64,000 nucleotides of DNA. Origin: an uncultured SAR86 cluster bacterium (GTDB taxonomy: Bacteria; Pseudomonadota; Gammaproteobacteria; Magnimaribacterales; Magnimaribacteraceae). Below the pieces are notes generated by a model. It saw nothing but the letters and a program-made list of their open reading frames with translations. It was not told the DNA's origin and did not search any database. Positions within the stretch are counted from its first letter, which is position 1; every line of letters starts with the position of its first letter. A program made the translations under genes and the position numbers. Shown one piece after another: positions 17,218-25,499 of this stretch. The DNA lies in NCBI GenBank assembly GCA_902606175.1, contig CACLEZ010000008.1, positions 1-64,000 on the forward strand, written 5' to 3'.

Positions 17218-17652
17218 TTACCAGGTGTAAGTTGCCAAACAAACGATATAAGAAATGGTTACCAATATAGTCAAATTTACTCTTAGGTTTCTATATCCCA
17301 CGTGCTTCATCTTATCTGAGACTCTCAATTCAAATAGATAGAATAAAATAAATGTAAGGAAACTTAAGCATAGACTGTAATAAAGAAACATATTGGAGAG
17401 TGCGATTATCAAAAAGCCAGTTAGTGAAACTAAAATCCCTACTGTCAGAGAAAGATTATTTTCAGCCTCTCCTTCCCAGCCCCATGTCATTCCACCTAAG
17501 AAAGATAATATTACTCCTCCGTAAAATGATAAAAGTAGATTGAATACATAACCCTCAGGAAAATCTAAAAAGAGCGGATAAAAGGATAAAAACATAAAAG
17601 GAATTACTCCTAGATATCCTAATATTTGTCTAGTTCTAATGTTCATTTTCAA
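17218..17652 (-). CDS. DUF3429 membrane protein
   Basis: A 144-residue membrane protein with about four to five hydrophobic segments. The start ILGYLGVIPFMFLSFYPLF and the conserved core YGGVILSFLGGMTWGWEGE are typical of DUF3429 as I recall it. Function unknown. Its ATG overlaps the stop of the photolyase-family gene (ATGA), so the two are translationally coupled. The tRNA-Lys gene follows. Confidence 0.78.
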   Translation of the reverse strand: MKMNIRTRQILGYLGVIPFMFLSFYPLFLDFPEGYVFNLLLSFYGGVILSFLGGMTWGWEGEAENNLSLTVGILVSLTGFLIIALSNMFLYYSLCLSFLTFILFYLFELRVSDKMKHVGYRNLRVNLTILVTISYIVCLATYTW

Positions 17653-19151
17653 CTTCTTTTCCTGCTGCCATGTTTATGATAAACCGATCTAGCAATCTTC
17701 TTAAACTCATCCCCTTTTCTTATAGACCAAATAGTATCTCTTGCATATTTTGATGATTCTTTCAGATCTACTACTGGAGAAATGTAAGTTGTATGTAAAT
17801 CTGCGGAATGTATTTTTTTTGGATCAATATCATTGAGAGTCGGGATTATTTGTTTTATCCATTTTGCTTCAGGATCTTGATCTGAGCTCTGTTTATTGAC
17901 TGAATAAATTCTAGGAAGATTAATTCCAGTAACTCCACTTTGCATCTGTACTTGGGGAATATGTATGCCTGGTTCGTAGTCGACAAATAGTTCTCCGAGC
18001 AAAGGAGATGTGGATTGCCATGGTTGCCATAAATTATAAGATGCAAATGACATAATCATTGCTCTCATTCTAAAATTGATCCAACCCTTTTCTCTTAGAT
18101 AAAGCATACAAGCATCCATAAAAGGAAATCCTGTTTCGCCATTAATCCATCTATCAATAAATTCTTTATTCTCTAAAGGTCTGAGATCATCACACATGCT
18201 ATGCATGGAATTAAATTCTATCGCCGGTTCAGTTTCTAATTTTTGTATGAAATGACAGTGCCAATATAGTCTTTTTCTAAATGAATAAAGATCTTTTTTA
18301 AAATTTGATTGAGGATAATGAGCCTCAAGCTTTTGATATATTTCTCTAATTGATATTGAGCCAAATGCGATATGAGGAGAAAGCCTTGAGCAAGATTCTT
18401 CAGCCTCATGAGGACTAGACATTTTTTTTGAATAACCCTCAGATCTATTTTCAAAAAAAGAAGTAAGTAGGCGATTTGCAGCTTTGGTACCTCCTTGCTG
18501 GAATCCTTTTTGAATATTTTTCTTAGACCTATCCAAAAAACAATCAAATTCCATCAAATCTTTTGATTGATCGAAAAGATTGCTTTTCGGAAGATCATGA
18601 AGTCTTTTTCTCATTTGCTTATTCCAATCAAAAGACCACCTATCTCTATTAAAGTGCTCAGTTTGTATTCCAAAATCTTCATATACTTTAAGTCTCGTGG
18701 ATCCTTTAAAAGTATCTTTGAATTTGCTTATTTGATTTCTGTAATATGATGTATCAGTTGAGTGGTTTAGATGAATTTTAGACTGAGGATAATTTATCTC
18801 TATAAAGTCCGACAAATCTTGGTAAGAACCTTCAAAAATTTCAAGTGATGAATTAAGTTCTTTCAAATTTGATTGAACCTCTTTAAGACAGTCTAATAAG
18901 AACGAAAATTGTCTTGGAGACCTCCCATCTACAGACCAATAGTGACTATCATAAACATAAATAATTTTATAATTTTGATTCAAGGAACCATAGAAAAGAG
19001 CTGAGTTATCCTCTAATCTAAGATTTTTATGTAATATGATGATATCCACTTCGAACAAGTGAGCGCGGGAGTATTTTACTCGATTAAGTTTAGAATAGCA
19101 GTAAGGAAATTTATCTACTATCAAGCAATTGAAATATGGTAGGCTCATCAA
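17649..19151 (-). CDS. Cryptochrome/photolyase-family flavoprotein, divergent active site
   Basis: A protein of up to 500 residues in the photolyase/cryptochrome superfamily. The N-terminal alpha/beta domain carries DIIILHKNLRLEDNSAL, and the FAD-binding helical domain carries RLSPHIAFGSISIREIY and GETGFPFMDACMLYLREKGW. The usual WMHNRxRM substrate/flavin motif reads WINFRMRAM, and the normal WQW region reads IPQVQMQSG, so repair activity cannot be assumed. The first 34 residues do not resemble the family; a GTG at 19049 (just before DIIILHKN) is a likelier start, though no strong ribosome site is visible for either. It is coupled to DUF3429. Confidence 0.85.
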   Translation of the reverse strand: MMSLPYFNCLIVDKFPYCYSKLNRVKYSRAHLFEVDIIILHKNLRLEDNSALFYGSLNQNYKIIYVYDSHYWSVDGRSPRQFSFLLDCLKEVQSNLKELNSSLEIFEGSYQDLSDFIEINYPQSKIHLNHSTDTSYYRNQISKFKDTFKGSTRLKVYEDFGIQTEHFNRDRWSFDWNKQMRKRLHDLPKSNLFDQSKDLMEFDCFLDRSKKNIQKGFQQGGTKAANRLLTSFFENRSEGYSKKMSSPHEAEESCSRLSPHIAFGSISIREIYQKLEAHYPQSNFKKDLYSFRKRLYWHCHFIQKLETEPAIEFNSMHSMCDDLRPLENKEFIDRWINGETGFPFMDACMLYLREKGWINFRMRAMIMSFASYNLWQPWQSTSPLLGELFVDYEPGIHIPQVQMQSGVTGINLPRIYSVNKQSSDQDPEAKWIKQIIPTLNDIDPKKIHSADLHTTYISPVVDLKESSKYARDTIWSIRKGDEFKKIARSVYHKHGSRKRS

Positions 19152-19172
19152 AATTTAAATTGGAATTGAATA

Positions 19173-20384
19173 ATGAATAAAAAGGCAAGGGACTTTCCTC
19201 TTTACCCAAAAGAGGTAACTAATGATTTCCTATCTATGTGCTTTGGTGAATCTGTAATATCTTTTGAGTTGGACACAAGCATGACCGCTGGAGGTGTTTT
19301 GGCTGACGCATTTAGAGTATTTAATATTAAATATGATACGGTTAATGAGCTTCCTACAAGCTGCTTTGTAAAATGTACAAAGGAAATACCAGAAGTTGTT
19401 GAACTCTGCCTCGCAACCCAAGTTTATGCCAAAGAAGTTTATTTTTATTCAACCTTAATCAAAAAAGTGAAAGATGTTATTAGAGTTCCGGAGTGCTATG
19501 GAATCTTTAAGGATGAAAACGATGATGAATGTAAAGAATTCTGTTTAGTTCTTGAAGATTTTGATCAAGAGAACTGGATGCCTTTTGATCAGTTTGATAA
19601 CCCTATGGATTTTGAAGATACGTCTATGCTAATGAGAGATCTTGGATCATTTCACGCGGCTTGTTGGCATGAACCTGTTACTGACGAGCCTGGTCTAGGG
19701 CCCTATAAGGCACACTGGCAATCACTTAATGACAGTTTTTGGGATGATGAAGGTACAGCGTGGGATCAAGTATTACCAAAGTGGGAGGAAGTATACGGAG
19801 AAGAATTATTATCCTTAGTTGATTCTGATGTTAAAGAAACAATACTTAAAATTAACGAAATCTATATCTCAGATAATGGAAAAGCAATTCAAGAAAGTCT
19901 TATCGAAGAGTTACAAAAGAGGCCAAGAACTATTACACATGGTGATGCCAGAGGAAATAATATATTTAAATCTAATGATGGCAATACTATAGGAATAATT
20001 GATTGGCAAATGTGGGCTGCAGGTCCGGCAAGTAATGAATTTAGCCAGCTTTGGTTCAATTCCTACTCATTGGAAAGTGGCATGATCCATAAATTAGAGG
20101 AACTTACTGCAGTTTATTACACTTCATTGACTGATAGTAATCCAGATATTAAGGCATCCTATCCCTTTGATTTACTGATGGAAGATACAAAACTTATATT
20201 TATTAATATGTGGATTCAGTATGTTGGTTTTACTCTTGGATCTATTGAAGGCTATAAGGATCCTGAACAAGAGAAATCCAAGGCAAACTGGAGGGAAATG
20301 ATGAAAAGAAATATGGAAACTGTTCATTACTCTGGATCTCTTGAGGCTTTTAAGAAGTTTATTTCATCTAAAGGCCTGGATTAG
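19173..20384 (+). CDS. Aminoglycoside-phosphotransferase-like small-molecule kinase
   Basis: A 403-residue protein-kinase-like (APH/ecdysteroid-kinase-type) phosphotransferase. The catalytic loop is THGDARGNNIFKS (HxDxxxxN), and the metal-binding motif is IGIIDWQMWAAGPASNEFSQLW (IDWQ in place of DFG). An N-terminal lobe with FCLVLEDF marks the hinge. There is no signal peptide. It should phosphorylate a hydroxyl on a small molecule; the substrate is unknown. Its stop codon overlaps by one base the GTG start of a histidine phosphatase gene, so a kinase and a phosphatase are co-translated. Confidence 0.85.
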   Translation: MNKKARDFPLYPKEVTNDFLSMCFGESVISFELDTSMTAGGVLADAFRVFNIKYDTVNELPTSCFVKCTKEIPEVVELCLATQVYAKEVYFYSTLIKKVKDVIRVPECYGIFKDENDDECKEFCLVLEDFDQENWMPFDQFDNPMDFEDTSMLMRDLGSFHAACWHEPVTDEPGLGPYKAHWQSLNDSFWDDEGTAWDQVLPKWEEVYGEELLSLVDSDVKETILKINEIYISDNGKAIQESLIEELQKRPRTITHGDARGNNIFKSNDGNTIGIIDWQMWAAGPASNEFSQLWFNSYSLESGMIHKLEELTAVYYTSLTDSNPDIKASYPFDLLMEDTKLIFINMWIQYVGFTLGSIEGYKDPEQEKSKANWREMMKRNMETVHYSGSLEAFKKFISSKGLD

Positions 20385-21091
20385 TGGGTAAAGCTCATAA
20401 ATCTCTAGATGGTTACAAAAGAAAAAGGTTTTATCTTTTTCGACATGGAGAAGTAGACTACACGCCTCAGGGAAAGGTTGTTAAAAACCCTGATCTAGTA
20501 GACCTCACTGAAGTTGGCAAGAAACAAGCCAAATCAATTGATGAAAATACAAAAGAGTTTTCAATAGAAAGAATAATCTGTTCCGGTCTTCCTAGAACTT
20601 TGCAAACTGCTGAGCACATTGCATCTAGGAGGGAAATTACAATTGAGTGTTTTCCATTACTGAAAGAATATGAATGGGATCCTGATTTACTTAAAGATAC
20701 AAAAATTGAAAGGTTTGGTTATTTGTTTGAAGACTCGCTAGCAAAAGAAATGATAGGCGGAACAGAGGATGCCGACGAGTTTTATCGAAGAATTACATGT
20801 CAACTTGAAACAATAATCAAAGAAGACTGGAATGAGATGGCTGCTTTTCTTCATGGAGCGGTGAATGCTGCGATAATGTGCTGGGTAAATGATGTAGATA
20901 TCTCTTTTGCATCAAAATACGATCAAGATCATGCTGCCTTAAATATAATTGATATAGATGTTAATGAAAAAGGAAAAATTGTCAGAAAGATTCTCAAGAG
21001 GTACAACATACCTCCAAATCTTTCTACCATTGATTCTGATATGAGATCTTCTTGGGAAAATACAGCTTCTAAAATAGCTAATTTAAAGTAA
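20384..21091 (+). CDS. Histidine phosphatase family protein (phosphoglycerate-mutase-like)
   Basis: A 235-residue branch-1 histidine phosphatase: the phosphohistidine motif is YLFRHGEVDYTP, the second arginine lies in CSGLPRTLQTAEHI, and the late His is in AAFLHGAVNAAIM. The start is GTG at 20384, overlapping the stop of the kinase gene by one base (TAGTG). It is cytosolic. It removes a phosphate from a small molecule or protein; the tight link to the kinase suggests a related substrate. The last nine bases overlap the convergent hydrolase gene. Confidence 0.88.
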   Translation: MGKAHKSLDGYKRKRFYLFRHGEVDYTPQGKVVKNPDLVDLTEVGKKQAKSIDENTKEFSIERIICSGLPRTLQTAEHIASRREITIECFPLLKEYEWDPDLLKDTKIERFGYLFEDSLAKEMIGGTEDADEFYRRITCQLETIIKEDWNEMAAFLHGAVNAAIMCWVNDVDISFASKYDQDHAALNIIDIDVNEKGKIVRKILKRYNIPPNLSTIDSDMRSSWENTASKIANLK

Positions 21092-21877
21092 CCAATCGAC
21101 AAGATCTTGAAAAGCCTTTTTATCTTGAATCAAGAATAGGTGGCCTCCTTCATAAAACTCTAATTGACTGTCTGTAATATTTTTATGAATTGCCTCCATA
21201 TTTGATACAGGTACTATACCGTCATACTTTCCTCCCATTAGAAAGACTGGTATGTCTATATTCTTTAATGATTGGAAGGTGTTATGATCTTTTCTTGCCA
21301 TCAGCTGCTTATGTAAATATTTAGGGTTAGTAGAATACAATCTTTTTTTGCGGGCTTCTTCTTTGATGATGTTCCAAGAATCATGATTTTGCTTTATCCA
21401 GGCATCGTTAATTCTCAAGTCATTTATTTTGATACTTAAATCAAGTTTTTCTTCTTCGTTTAACTCTTCTAATTCATGTAAAGGATAAGAAGAACCTCCA
21501 TCTCCTCCCGAAGAGGTGCAGGCCAAGACTAGTTTACTTACTCTGGATGGATGCCTTTTTATAAATTCTTGAGCGACCATGCCCCCAAAAGAAACACCCA
21601 TAACTGGAATAGTGTCTATATGAAGTTCGTCAAGAAGACTGGCAGCATCATCAGCGTATTGTTGCATTGAATAAGAACCGGATGGCTTGGAAGTCTGACC
21701 AAGTCCTCTTTGGTCATAGCTGATAATTTCAAAATGTTCTGAAAGAGGCGAATCAAGCTGATTAGGTTTATTTCTCAAATCACCTCCTGTTCCCCCTATA
21801 AATAATAAGGGTCCGTTAGCACGAGGTGTACTCCTTTCAAAATATATATCTAGGTCTTTTGTGCTTATAATAGCCAT
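21083..21877 (-). CDS. Alpha/beta-fold hydrolase
   Basis: A 264-residue alpha/beta hydrolase. The nucleophile elbow is MGVSFGGM (Ser96), the acid is probably Asp in MGGKYDGIVP, and the catalytic His is in YEGGHLFLIQD. The oxyanion region is LLFIGGTGGD, and SYDQRGLGQTSKP is typical of the family. It is cytosolic with no lid-specific signature that would name a substrate; esterase, lactonase or a C-C bond hydrolase are all possible. It is monocistronic and convergent with the phosphatase gene, overlapping it by nine bases. Confidence 0.88.
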   Translation of the reverse strand: MAIISTKDLDIYFERSTPRANGPLLFIGGTGGDLRNKPNQLDSPLSEHFEIISYDQRGLGQTSKPSGSYSMQQYADDAASLLDELHIDTIPVMGVSFGGMVAQEFIKRHPSRVSKLVLACTSSGGDGGSSYPLHELEELNEEEKLDLSIKINDLRINDAWIKQNHDSWNIIKEEARKKRLYSTNPKYLHKQLMARKDHNTFQSLKNIDIPVFLMGGKYDGIVPVSNMEAIHKNITDSQLEFYEGGHLFLIQDKKAFQDLVDWLL

Positions 21878-21911
21878 GGTTCTTCTATGTTAATTATAGA
21901 ATAAAATAATT

Positions 21912-22118
21912 ATGAAAAAGGCTTTTATACTAACTACTCTTTTGACGTTAATCGTTCCATCAACTTTATTTGCAAATGAGTTTAGTCTCTTTATAAAAAC
22001 CTGTAAAAGTTGTGAATGGATAACCTATCCCGTACCTTTTCGTCTGAAGGAGCAGTGTGAAATAGCAAGACAAGGTATCTTTATAAAAGGTATGACTAAA
22101 TGTCTAAAAACCGATTAG
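21912..22118 (+). CDS. Small exported cysteine-containing protein, 68 residues
   Basis: A tiny exported protein not recognised by family. The signal peptide is MKKAFILTTLLTLIVPSTLFA, after which about 47 mature residues contain four Cys (CKSCEW, QCEIARQ, KCLKTD), enough for two disulfides in the periplasm. It is followed three bases later by a glycosidase-like gene on the same strand, so it is probably co-transcribed. Coding is supported by the clean signal peptide despite the short length. Confidence 0.62.
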   Translation: MKKAFILTTLLTLIVPSTLFANEFSLFIKTCKSCEWITYPVPFRLKEQCEIARQGIFIKGMTKCLKTD

Positions 22119-22121
22119 ATA

Positions 22122-23186
22122 ATGGCTAAATGGTCAGAATCGGAAGCTTTATACTGGTATAAAGAGCAAGATTGGATCGTTGGATGCAACTATCTACCAA
22201 GTAATGCTATAAATCAGCTAGAGATGTTTCAGCCAGAAACATTTGATAGTGAAATAAATAAGAGGGAATTATCTTGGGCGAATAATCTAGGCTTTAACTC
22301 AGTTAGGGTTTATCTGCATGACTTGCTTTGGAATGATCCAGAAACCTTTAAAGATATCTTAGATAGATTCCTTAACATTTGTGACCAAAATAATATAAGG
22401 CCAATATTAGTTTTATTTGATGACTGCCATAGACCTTTTCCAAAACTTGGTAGACAACCTAAACCGGTAACAGGAGTTCATAATTCAGGCTGGAAGCAGA
22501 GTCCCGGCATGGCCCTTGTTAATGAAATTCATGATAATGATGATCATCCAGAAATACCAAGACTTAAGAATTTCGTCCAAGAAATACTGCAGTATTTTAG
22601 TAATGATCAAAGAATACTTCTTTGGGATATTTACAATGAACCAGGTCAATTTGGGATAGGTGATAAATCATATGCTTTATTAAAATTAGTTTGGGAATGG
22701 GCATTAGAAGTTAGACCTTCTCAGCCATTGACGGCCTGTTTAGATGGCTCAGTGGGTCAAGAGATTATTGAATTAAATCAAAAAAATTCTGATGTAATTA
22801 CTTTTCACACCTACGAGGGCGAAAAACTTCAAGAGACAATCGACAGACTAAAAAACTTCAATAGACCTTTGATATGTACTGAGTATATGGCTAGAGAATT
22901 TGGGTCAACTTTTGAATTTAGCTTACCTATTTTTAAAAAAAATAATATTGGATGTTTTAACTGGGGGCTTGTAGCCGGAAAAAGCCAAACACATTTTGGC
23001 TGGTCTACAATCTTAGACCTAAAAAAGAAAAAGGAAGAAGGTAATTTTTTAAATGAAGGTGATGATATACCTGAGCCTGAAGTATGGTTTCATGATATTT
23101 TAAGAGCTGATGGTAGCCCTTACTCTTCGGAAGAGGAGATTTTTATAAAAGAAATGACTGCCTCTAAGACACTAGTTTGGAAGTAA
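22122..23186 (+). CDS. Cytosolic GH5-like glycoside hydrolase
   Basis: A 354-residue TIM-barrel glycosidase of the cellulase/GH5-like superfamily. The probable acid/base is Glu173 in LLWDIYNEPGQ and the probable nucleophile is Glu254 in PLICTEYMAREF, at the ends of strands 4 and 7 as expected. An early GCNYLPSNAINQLEMF segment resembles beta-mannanase/xylanase-type entries. No signal peptide is present, so it would act on imported oligosaccharides. The start, three bases after the small exported gene, has no separate leader. Substrate unknown. Confidence 0.82.
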   Translation: MAKWSESEALYWYKEQDWIVGCNYLPSNAINQLEMFQPETFDSEINKRELSWANNLGFNSVRVYLHDLLWNDPETFKDILDRFLNICDQNNIRPILVLFDDCHRPFPKLGRQPKPVTGVHNSGWKQSPGMALVNEIHDNDDHPEIPRLKNFVQEILQYFSNDQRILLWDIYNEPGQFGIGDKSYALLKLVWEWALEVRPSQPLTACLDGSVGQEIIELNQKNSDVITFHTYEGEKLQETIDRLKNFNRPLICTEYMAREFGSTFEFSLPIFKKNNIGCFNWGLVAGKSQTHFGWSTILDLKKKKEEGNFLNEGDDIPEPEVWFHDILRADGSPYSSEEEIFIKEMTASKTLVWK

Positions 23187-23189
23187 ATT

Positions 23190-23708
23190 TCAATCGACAT
23201 CAATATACTTTGTCCATTCCTCATCTTTGAAGTTATAAGACGAATCTAAATAAGATCTCATCATATGCTTTAAAGTGGGTTTCTTAGGCGTCGTCAATGG
23301 CTTCAAATCAGAATTCCCTTTTTTGTTATTACAAACTTTGCATGAAGTAGTAACATTCTCCCAAGAAGTATCCCCTCCTTTTGAAATTGGAATTACATGA
23401 TCTAGAGTAAGGTCATTCCTCGGAAATTTTTTTTCACAGTACTGGCATAGATAGTTATCCCTAAAAAAAACATTAGATCTTGAGAACTTTACCTCTTTTT
23501 TTAGATGATGATAATTTGAGAGCATGATTATGCTTGGAACATTGAAAGCCATACTTGGAGACCTGACAACCCAATCACTGTGATCTTTCACAACGAAGAC
23601 TTTTCGGTTTAAAGTGAGTTTAATAGCAGAGTGCCAGTCGACTACTGAAAGTGGAAAAAAGCTCAGAGGCCTTCCATCTCTATTCAATATCAAACAATCA
23701 GCAGACAC
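23190..23708 (-). CDS. HNH endonuclease domain protein
   Basis: A 172-residue protein with a C-terminal HNH nuclease domain: CQYCEKKFPRNDLTLDHVIPISKGGDTSWENVTTSCKVCNNKKG holds two zinc-type CxxC pairs and the DHV(I)P and N positions of the active site. The N-terminal part (LILNRDGRPLSFFPLS, WHSAIKLTLNRKVFVV) is the usual companion segment of this widespread chromosomal HNH group. It is not next to a methyltransferase or phage gene, so a restriction or phage role is not supported. Cellular role unknown. Confidence 0.85.
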   Translation of the reverse strand: MSADCLILNRDGRPLSFFPLSVVDWHSAIKLTLNRKVFVVKDHSDWVVRSPSMAFNVPSIIMLSNYHHLKKEVKFSRSNVFFRDNYLCQYCEKKFPRNDLTLDHVIPISKGGDTSWENVTTSCKVCNNKKGNSDLKPLTTPKKPTLKHMMRSYLDSSYNFKDEEWTKYIDVD

Positions 23709-23797
23709 TGAGATAATATAATATTTTTTTTTAAACTTTTCTAGATCAATAAAGTTACTTTCTAGTTACTTTTTTTGTATGTAAAATTTATCTTAGG

Positions 23798-24394
23798 ATG
23801 AATAAATTATTTACCTTGATGACAGTACTTTTTATTGCTGATTCGTCATATTCTGAAGAACCTAAGAAAGTTTTATGTGAATTGGAAGGCAATTATTCCA
23901 TTACTTATGATGACTTCAGAAGAAATTATTTTAATGAAGCTGTAGAGATTGCAAAAAATGTAGCTGTTACCACAACTCAATCAATATTTTTTTTAAATAG
24001 AGCAAAACAAACTCTGAATAAAGATGCATGGGATAAAAATAAAATTGATGTAATCCAATATTGGATCTTGGACGAAAATTCAGATGATCTCCTAAAACTA
24101 GACTATGTTGTAGAACCAGCTCCGGTCTGGGTTACGCAAAGTGATTGGGTAAAGGAGAAAAAAGAGACCGGCATTATGGTAACTCATTTCATTGAGAATG
24201 GAGCAATGCATCCAAATTATCCTGAATATAAAGTTGATATTTATAAAATAAATAATGAGATAAATTGGTTTACTGGTAAAGCGAGAATTAAGGGAGATAT
24301 TTGGCTAAAAAGAGTAGATGGAAAAAAGGGTAAAGACCCAAAAATAGAAATTCTTGCAAAAGGAAAATGCGAAAAACAAAAGAAAAAGTTCTAA
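23798..24394 (+). CDS. Hypothetical exported protein, 198 residues
   Basis: Not recognised. It has a signal peptide (MNKLFTLMTVLFIADSSYS) and a mature domain with one Cys near each end (KVLCELEG, KGKCEKQK) that could form a disulfide. The body mixes charged and aromatic strands (IDVIQYWILDENSDDLLKLDYV, INWFTGKARIKGDIWLKRVDG), as in a small periplasmic beta-barrel or beta-sandwich. The C-terminus is very basic. Single gene, convergent with the yeiH-like gene. No function is proposed. Confidence 0.65.
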   Translation: MNKLFTLMTVLFIADSSYSEEPKKVLCELEGNYSITYDDFRRNYFNEAVEIAKNVAVTTTQSIFFLNRAKQTLNKDAWDKNKIDVIQYWILDENSDDLLKLDYVVEPAPVWVTQSDWVKEKKETGIMVTHFIENGAMHPNYPEYKVDIYKINNEINWFTGKARIKGDIWLKRVDGKKGKDPKIEILAKGKCEKQKKKF

Positions 24395-25351
24395 TTAAAG
24401 GCCTTGCACTAACAGTAAAGAAGTAGGAATAATTATCGACCAAATTAAGCATGCTAAGGCTATTGGCTTGAATTGAAGCTTGCTTAAGCCATCTCTGTTT
24501 ATCTGAGTTCCAATACAAAAAAGACCTGTCAAAAGGCAAATTCGATTAATTTCCTTGAGGTAGCCTGTAATAATCTCGTCAGGTTGGAGAAAAGAATTTA
24601 ATAAAGCGGCAATCAAGAAGAAAATGACAAAAAGAGGCAACCCTAGTCCTTCATTCTTATTTCTATAAAGCCAAGCCGCAAAAATTACTAAGGGGACTAT
24701 CCAGATTGTCCTTGCTACTTTAAGCGTTGCTGCAACTTCAACTGATAATTCACCTACACTTGAAGCAGCGCCAACAACAGATGCCGTATCGTGTATTGCA
24801 AGTGCAACCCATGCACCAAACTGAACTTCGTTTAGTTGAATGAAGTTATTTAAGGTGGGAAATAATAAAACAGCTACAGCATTTAATAAAAAAACTATCG
24901 TAATAGCCATCGTTAAGTCTTCTGGTTTAGCTTTAATTGAAGGTGCAACAGAAGCGATAGCAGTTCCGCCACAAACTGCTGTTCCAGAAGCCAAAAGAAA
25001 GGATAGCTTTTGAGAAACACCCAATATTTTGCCTAGCAATATAACTGCACCGAATGCCAAAACCACGTAGAGCGAAATCCAAAAGAAATAAACTGAATTG
25101 GTCTCGTAAAATGAATCTAAACTCAAACTACCTCCTAAAAAAACTATGCCAGTCTGTAAAATTCTGGATCCATACTTTTGAGTAAGAAAATCTTTGGGTA
25201 ATTTAAAAAAGAGCGCTAGAGATATCCCTAAAAATAGTGAGACTGCTGAATTACCAATCCATAAGCTTATTGCAATGATAATTATCGTAATAAAATAAAG
25301 CATTATTGAGGTTTGGTGAGTCACAAATGAATTTGATCTGTAACTATTCAA
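24395..25351 (-). CDS. YeiH/UPF0324 family membrane protein (putative sulfate exporter)
   Basis: A 318-residue membrane protein with about ten helices. Family marks include ALFFKLPKDFLTQKYGSRILQTGIVFLGGSL, the SGTAVCGGTAIASVAPSIKAKPED signature and AIHDTASVVGAASSVGE. UPF0324 proteins are annotated as putative sulfate exporters, mainly from location beside sulfonate-degrading genes in other organisms; here no sulfur gene is adjacent, so the substrate is open. It is divergent from the COG0523 GTPase gene across a 148-base gap. Confidence 0.88.
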   Translation of the reverse strand: MNSYRSNSFVTHQTSIMLYFITIIIIAISLWIGNSAVSLFLGISLALFFKLPKDFLTQKYGSRILQTGIVFLGGSLSLDSFYETNSVYFFWISLYVVLAFGAVILLGKILGVSQKLSFLLASGTAVCGGTAIASVAPSIKAKPEDLTMAITIVFLLNAVAVLLFPTLNNFIQLNEVQFGAWVALAIHDTASVVGAASSVGELSVEVAATLKVARTIWIVPLVIFAAWLYRNKNEGLGLPLFVIFFLIAALLNSFLQPDEIITGYLKEINRICLLTGLFCIGTQINRDGLSKLQFKPIALACLIWSIIIPTSLLLVQGL

Positions 25352-25449
25352 TTATGAGAGTATTAATAGTATAAATCAATCTTACAAAAGACTTTTCAAG
25401 TGGCAATTAAGTCAAAAATTCCCTTTTTTATCAATCTTCAAAGGGGGGG

Positions 25450-25481
25450 TTGACAACTATGCTATGTTATTTTGATATAAC
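25450..25481 (+). promoter_or_regulatory. Probable promoter of the COG0523 gene with an imperfect palindrome
   Basis: A perfect -35 box (TTGACA, 25450-25455) is followed by candidate -10 sequences GATATA (18-base spacer) or TATAAC (20-base spacer). Over the -10 lies the imperfect palindrome GTTAT-TTTGAT-ATAAC (25466-25481), a natural place for a repressor. The half-sites resemble those of Zur boxes, but the spacing is three bases wider than the usual gammaproteobacterial Zur site, so I do not name the regulator. Confidence 0.45.
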
Positions 25482-25499
25482 TATTTTTTAAGGGCAAAA

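Noticed and set aside
23190-23708. HNH gene as part of a restriction or defence island
   Set aside because: There is no methyltransferase, helicase or phage gene near it; the protein matches the common stand-alone chromosomal HNH group.
25443-25449. Run of seven G upstream of the COG0523 gene
   Set aside because: It is noncoding and could be a chance or sequencing-prone run; no frame or known element depends on it.
25466-25481. Zur box upstream of the COG0523 gene
   Set aside because: Half-sites fit, but the six-base gap is wider than the usual three in gammaproteobacterial sites, so it is listed only as a palindrome.
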